From NCBI GenBank assembly GCA_014529385.2, contig CM043963.1:74617412-74681411 (forward strand): 64,000 nucleotides of DNA. The letters are read 5' to 3'. The first letter of the stretch is position 1, and every line of letters starts with the position of its first letter. The notes under the pieces are model-generated. The model made no database searches and was not told where the DNA came from. It saw nothing but the letters and a program-made list of their open reading frames with translations. This document shows, one piece after another, positions 59,536-64,000 of this stretch. The translations under genes were made by a program, and so were the position numbers. The DNA is from Adiantum capillus-veneris (lineage: Eukaryota > Streptophyta > Polypodiopsida > Polypodiales > Pteridaceae).

Positions 59536-60083
59536 TGTTACCATATACATGTGGTACTCATGTGCGTGAACACACTAGGACCGTCGGGGAATTTTTTTCC
59601 CTCTTTAGGAGATTTTTCCCCCCGTGCATTTTATATACACCCATTACTCTAGGGCTATCTATCTTTCCATTGTACACTAAGTAACATACTCTCAGTTGTG
59701 TGCCTTGAGCTTCCTTTGTCTTCTCCAAGTTGTGTGCGTTTCTCTGCAACCCTAATTCCAACAATTGGTATCAGAGCAGGTTGCGTCCTCCCGGGCTTAG
59801 TCACCAGCAACTCTAGCACACGCTTGCTCAATTTCTCTGATTTTTGTGTGCTTTGACGAGAGTTCCTAGATTTTTGATTCAGGCTCATTTCAACTTTCGT
59901 TTCCACTACAGCCAGGTCTACATAGGCAATTTTGTCATTTTGTGTAGAATTTTTGTCAACACCAATTACTGCATAACAGGTCCCATACAGTCTACTGCGG
60001 GTTGTGCTATATAGCACGTGTGCTAGTCTCACTCAGTTTCTCCTCATTTTGGGTAGTTTTCACATCAAGTGCAGGCATTTTCC

Positions 60084-60975
60084 ATGGCTGACAACAACAC
60101 AGATGTGTTCAAGATGTTTGTTGCTGTTGAGAAAAGATTGGACATGGGAACAATTACCCTATGTGGACTTACACGATACAACATGTTCTTGTGTCAAAGG
60201 GTGTCTAGAATATTGTGCAGGGAATTGCTGCACGTCCTGCTTCTAAGGATGTTGGCGATGTTGAGAATGTTGCAAGTCTTGCTACAAGGATTGTTGTTAT
60301 TAGAGTTGTTTTTCTTACGATAGAACAAGCTCGTTGGGATGTAAAGGATGCACAGGCTCATGCATTGATTGTGTTGTCTATAAATCGCACCATTACTCCT
60401 CACATTCATTCGGCAAAATTTGCAAAACAAGCTTGGGATATTCTAGCAGCTCTTTACGCAAGCCACAATGAGGCTAAAATTGCTTTGCTACGTAAAGAGC
60501 TGGAATCAAAGATTATGCATGAGAAAGATGATATGGAAACCTTCCTTGCTAGTGTCAAGGATATCAATAAGCAACTTATTTCTGCAAGTGAAGTCATTTC
60601 AGACAGTTCCCTTGTGCAGACTGTTCTTGATGCCTTACCAGATTCTTACCAGACTTTGCTAGTACTTGGAGACTTATGACCCAAGGAAATCCTGAAGTTG
60701 TCAAGTTTGATGAATTATGCACATTGCTGTTGCAAGAGTCACTTTCTAGAAAAAACAGGACCAGACATTGTGCAGTTGAATAGGCTTTTATTGCTTCTCA
60801 AAGAAAGGGTGGTAAGAGCAATGTAGCCACTTCTTATGGTTCTGCTGCGAGTGGAAAAACTTCTGTTCCTAATGCTTCTGATGGCAACAATTCTTCTAGT
60901 TCTGGTGATAAGGGCAAAAGAAGATGCGTTTCCATTATTGTACAGCTAATGATCACTTGATCAAGTAGTGTCCTA
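60084..60975 (+). pseudogene. Copia gag (UBN2-type), broken
   Basis: ATG 60084 opens MADNNTDVFKMF. A 1-bp change near 60140 shifts frame, and the main frame continues to 60679 (RWDVKDAQAHALIVLSINR, KQAWDILAALYASHNEA, TVLDALPDSYQTLLVLGDL). The knuckle near 60925 reads FHYCTANDHLIK, a stop, then CP: the first Cys is lost and the Gln before CP is a stop. Confidence 0.85.
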
Positions 60976-61547
60976 TGTTGAAGGCCAAAGAGGCTAAGAA
61001 GAAAGAGGGTCTTTCCATTGCAAATGCTAGTTCCACTACAAATGCAGCCATTGTTGAGTCTTCTGTGAAAGGAGACTATGATGCTGATGTTGATGTAGAA
61101 TGGGCTTTTAGTGCAGAGTGCACTTACAATCCTACTGTCCATGATGCATGCATGTCAGTTTTTGCAGATTCACATGTGTGGTATTTTGAGAGTGGTGCTA
61201 CAAAGCACATTACCTCAAATCGTGAATTGTTCACCTCTTTTGAGTTTGTCCCTCATGGGAATTCAGTCACTTGTGCCAACAATGCCTCTTATCTAGTTCA
61301 GGGGGTTGGAAAGATTGTGCTTACTGCTGCAAATGGTAGTTCTTTCACACTTGTTGATGCACTTTATGTACCTGGGATCAAGAAAAATCTTTTGTTTGTA
61401 TCTGCACTTGCTAGACTTGGACTTGTAGTCAGATTTGTGGATGACAGATGTACAGTTGGTGATCTTAGTTTTGGTTATGAAATTACTGCATCTGGCCTTT
61501 TGTGCCATGGGCTGTATAAGCTTACTTTGTATGAAAAGTGTGGATAA
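60976..61547 (+). pseudogene. Copia protease region with altered active site
   Basis: A 190-codon open frame with VWYFESGATKHITSN, GKIVLTAANGSSFTLVDALYVPGIKKNLLFVSALA. The active-site Asp of D-S-G-A is Glu here (ESGA), which should abolish protease activity. It ends LYKLTLYEKCG. The equivalent part is deleted in the copy at 42 kb. Confidence 0.8.
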
Positions 61548-61795
61548 AATTTTGCAAATGCAGCTGTAGATTCAAGGACTGTTTCAGATGCAAAACTGTG
61601 GCATGCACCTTTTGGTCATCTAAATTTTTTCAGTTTGCTACGTTTGCAGAAATCTGATATGGTTTCTTCTTTGCCACCTCTTGAAGCACCTGTCAAACAT
61701 GTTTGTCAAGGCGATATTTTGGGCAGCATTCAAAGTCTCCAAAGGATGGTTCGGTTAGGGTCACATGCAAGTTGCATCTTGTGGCCCATGCATAA
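61548..61795 (+). pseudogene. Copia pre-integrase region, interrupted
   Basis: LWHAPFGHLNFFSLLRLQKSD, then VKHVCQGDILG and a shifted HL-type piece, up to GTGGCCCATGCA, where the family text (as at 43405-43435) ends abruptly. Confidence 0.75.
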
Positions 61796-63399
61796 TGTCA
61801 TAAAATCTAATATCTAACCAATCCAAATGGTTTTCTCATATTAAACCAATCATTTAATGTGGGATAATAACCGGGAACAAGGGCTAGAATATAGACATGT
61901 ACTTACGGATCTATCTCAACACGGGGCCAATGGTAAAGGGGTCCAAATGAGAGATGGTCTGTCAAAGAGCAAGGTTAACTAACGGAGCTTAAAAGTCCTT
62001 AGGGTTAGCTTCATTAAAGACCTCCAATGGTTAGTGTTAAAAGTCCTTCGACCTTAGGCAAGCTAGGGTTGAGCTTGAGGTGGGAACCCGACCTAAGATT
62101 GAGGTGCTTGTCGTGCTTGATGACTAAGGTGCTTGAGGTGCTTGTCATGCTTGATGTGTAAGGTACTTGAGGTGCTTGTCATACCTAATGAGGAAGGTGC
62201 TTGAGAAGCTTCCCATGCATGGGGGGTAAGGTGCTTGAGTAAAAAAGAGACCCTACAAACTTAATGAGGAAGGTGCTTGAGAAGCTTCCCTTGAGTCAAA
62301 AAGAGACCCTACAAAGGAGGGGGAAAGTCTCAAAGTTAGGGGAATCTTTGACTCAACCTCCCACTCACCCAAAGGGCACCCTTTTTCTCAAGGGGCACAT
62401 GGGACACATGTCAAACTCTCCCTATGCTTAGCCACATCGTGAGCTTGAATGCTATTGGCTGGGCTAAAAAGGGTCCAATAAGCTTCTAGTTCCATCCAAC
62501 AAATATCTAGATATTTTCAATATCTCTCTCTCTAAGGGGTAAGGAGTACACTTGTTCAAAGACTACCCATGTACTTGAATGCATGATGCATGTGATTGGC
62601 TAGGGGGAGAGGGGTCCAATGAGCTTGAAGCATGTGAAAAGGCTAGAACTCACACCAAGCAAGCAAAGGGGTTTCTAGGGGGGTATACACCACACACACA
62701 CACTTATTTTGTGGATTGATTCTCACTTGGTGAAAGTTGAGGAACTCCACCTCCTTTTCCAAGATTGTGAGAAGTGAGAGTCTACACCAACACTCTTGGC
62801 TATGGAATGAAAATCCAACCAAGAGCCATGCTTCAATGCTTAAGCTTGCCATCTTCTCCATATTCATTACTATGCTATTATGTATGCTAGCAAGGAGAGT
62901 GATGGTAAGTGAGAAACTATTTCTTTCTCCTATGGAATGTTTCTTCTTCCTCTTCCCTATCCTCATTTCCCGCTAGCTCTCTCAACCTTCGAAGGTGTTT
63001 GAGGCCTTGGGATTGAGGCTTAGGATAGTTAATTCTTTCTACAAAGTTTATGTTATGTTTGTGATGCATGAAGCTTTACATCTTCATTGCATCACCTACA
63101 TCGCAAGGAACATAAAGATTGTATTGTACCAAGTCTATATTGATGGGAGAAACTATAATACAAATGCCAATTGGAGGGGGGGACTGGATCCGTATGAATC
63201 CGGTCCTCAACTGTTGTCATGTTCTCTAAACTCTCTCTCTTGCAAAAGTATTGTTCATGCCAAGTTAAGTAAGTACCATGTTTATGTTGCTATTATAAAT
63301 TAGGTTCACCCGCTATGCGCACAAAGTAATGTCACAAAAGTGCTTCATCTAATTTTCTAATTCCGCTACTCTCAAAGTTCATAGGCCATTTCCATTACA
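61796..63399 (+). mobile_element. Long LTR (about 1.6 kb) of a gypsy-like element
   Basis: It starts TGTCATAAAATC in the copia element and ends CCATTACA before a primer-like TTAGTATCAGAGAATTTGG at 63400. The left half contains loose repeats of AAGGTGCTTGAGGTGCTTGTC at about 62095-62300. CACACACACACA at 62691 and 63219 CTCTCTCTC are the only simple repeats. No ORF is convincing. The second LTR is outside the window, so this call rests on the borders alone. Confidence 0.55.
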
Positions 63400-63813
63400 T
63401 TAGTATCAGAGAATTTGGTTTCTCTTTTCTTGCTTAAGAAGAGAGGTCCTTAAGTAGCCTACTAATGGTTGATTTTGTTAATTATATTAGGGTAAGTGGG
63501 ACTAGGATCTATTATCGGTTTTGTTGAGCCCACTATGTGGGATATGGTGCACACCTCGGGAGCTTTGGTCTTAATAATGGAGTATTTTTAGACTTGCCTA
63601 CATCTTTACCATTATTGAGCCATAAGAAGTCCAAAAGGAGCTATCCCTCAGCAACTTCGCTATGTTAGACTCACTCCACTACTCTCTATAATTAACCAAT
63701 TTGAGTCGTGGGTATAGATACTTAAGTGCCTATTTTCAAAGGCTAAGAGGAGTAGCAACTAAGGTTTTGAATTTCCAAAGCATACACTAAGTAAACACAT
63801 AAGTTTAATTAAC

Positions 63814-64000
63814 ATGGCTAACAATAACCAAGAGAGTAGAATTAACATTGATAACTTTGATTTTGCACATGAAGGTGCTAATGATAATGCCCCCATGTTT
63901 GTTAATTATCTTGTCACTAGGTTGAAACATGCTATGGGCAACCTCGCTTTGCAAGCCAAAGTTACTCAATATCTTCGTGCTTATTGGGTTTCCTTTCCTC
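63814..64000 (+). CDS. Start of gag-like ORF, runs off the window
   Basis: ATG 63814 opens a 62-codon frame to the window end: NNNQESRINIDNFDFAHEG, then APMFVNYLVTRLKHAMGN. Position about 400 bp after the primer-like site suggests gag of the element whose LTR precedes it. The domain is not recognisable from this length. Confidence 0.45.
   Translation, partial: MANNNQESRINIDNFDFAHEGANDNAPMFVNYLVTRLKHAMGNLALQAKVTQYLRAYWVSFP

Larger units (their letters stand above)
59536..61795 (+). mobile_element. Copia element, 5' half (copy 2 of a pair)
   Basis: The LTR spans 59536-59763 and the primer site TTGGTATCAGAGCAGG follows. Gag, protease and pre-integrase regions follow until a gypsy-like LTR interrupts near 61796. 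LTR and gag are highly similar to 41555-43689. The 3' half should lie beyond the window if the interruption is an insertion. Confidence 0.88.

Overview
This is nuclear DNA of a multicellular eukaryote, almost certainly a land plant. The evidence is a mix of Ty1/copia and gypsy-type LTR retrotransposons primed by initiator tRNA-Met, plant-style LINE and hAT remnants, GT-AG introns, and very long (CT)n, (CA)n and (GA)n microsatellites. The lineage cannot be fixed from the sequence; the microsatellite load would suit a fern or another large-genome plant, but that is only an impression. I see no intact host gene. The window is a stack of nested, mostly decayed mobile elements, plus one broken protein-kinase-like gene and one doubtful small secreted-peptide gene.

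Layout. 1-5.8 kb: a gypsy LTR/gag remnant joined to a decayed copia element that carries a 249-bp MITE. 5.8-8.77 kb: degenerate repeats, then the first unit of a tandem duplication containing a LINE 3' fragment. 8.77-32.77 kb: the centrepiece, two related giant DNA transposons, one nested in the other. Element I is 8770-32765 with inverted-repeat termini and a 4-bp AATA target duplication. Element II is 20248-32651 with 22-bp perfect terminal repeats and a 4-bp ATAT target duplication, and it sits 110 bp inside the right end of element I. The unoccupied target survives at 34788-34791 in the second unit of the tandem duplication. 33.4-35.4 kb: that second unit. 35.4-41.1 kb: microsatellites, LINE pieces and a satellite-like array. 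41.2-45.5 kb: a kinase-like pseudogene split by a deleted copia element. 45.9-47.4 kb: a hAT transposase pseudogene. 48.7-54.4 kb: gypsy and gag-only LTR elements. 54.4-58.0 kb: AT-rich repeats and the peptide candidate. 58.0-59.3 kb: LINE. 59.5-61.8 kb: a copia element, cut by a gypsy-like LTR and gag start that run off the window.

The two giant elements share one gene plan. On the left, reading rightward, is a multi-exon gene for a basic N-terminus, a conserved domain, a coiled coil, a RING-H2-like finger and a charged tail. Next, on the same strand, is an FCP1/NIF-type (HAD fold) phosphatase-like gene. On the right, reading leftward, is a two-exon transposase-like gene with DFAENY, WSDG(A/G)ASQFK and GHGKGEH motifs. 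Predicted splice sites keep the reading frame, which argues that these are genuine transposon genes although both copies now carry stops. Introns and intergenic spaces at matching positions are filled with short degenerate repeats. Element I uses a GGTAC/ACCAAA word and element II a palindromic CCACT...AGTGG word, so the two elements have kept the gene plan but replaced the filler. The 4-bp target duplication and DD(E/D)-like motifs would fit a Sola-type superfamily, but this is not proven.
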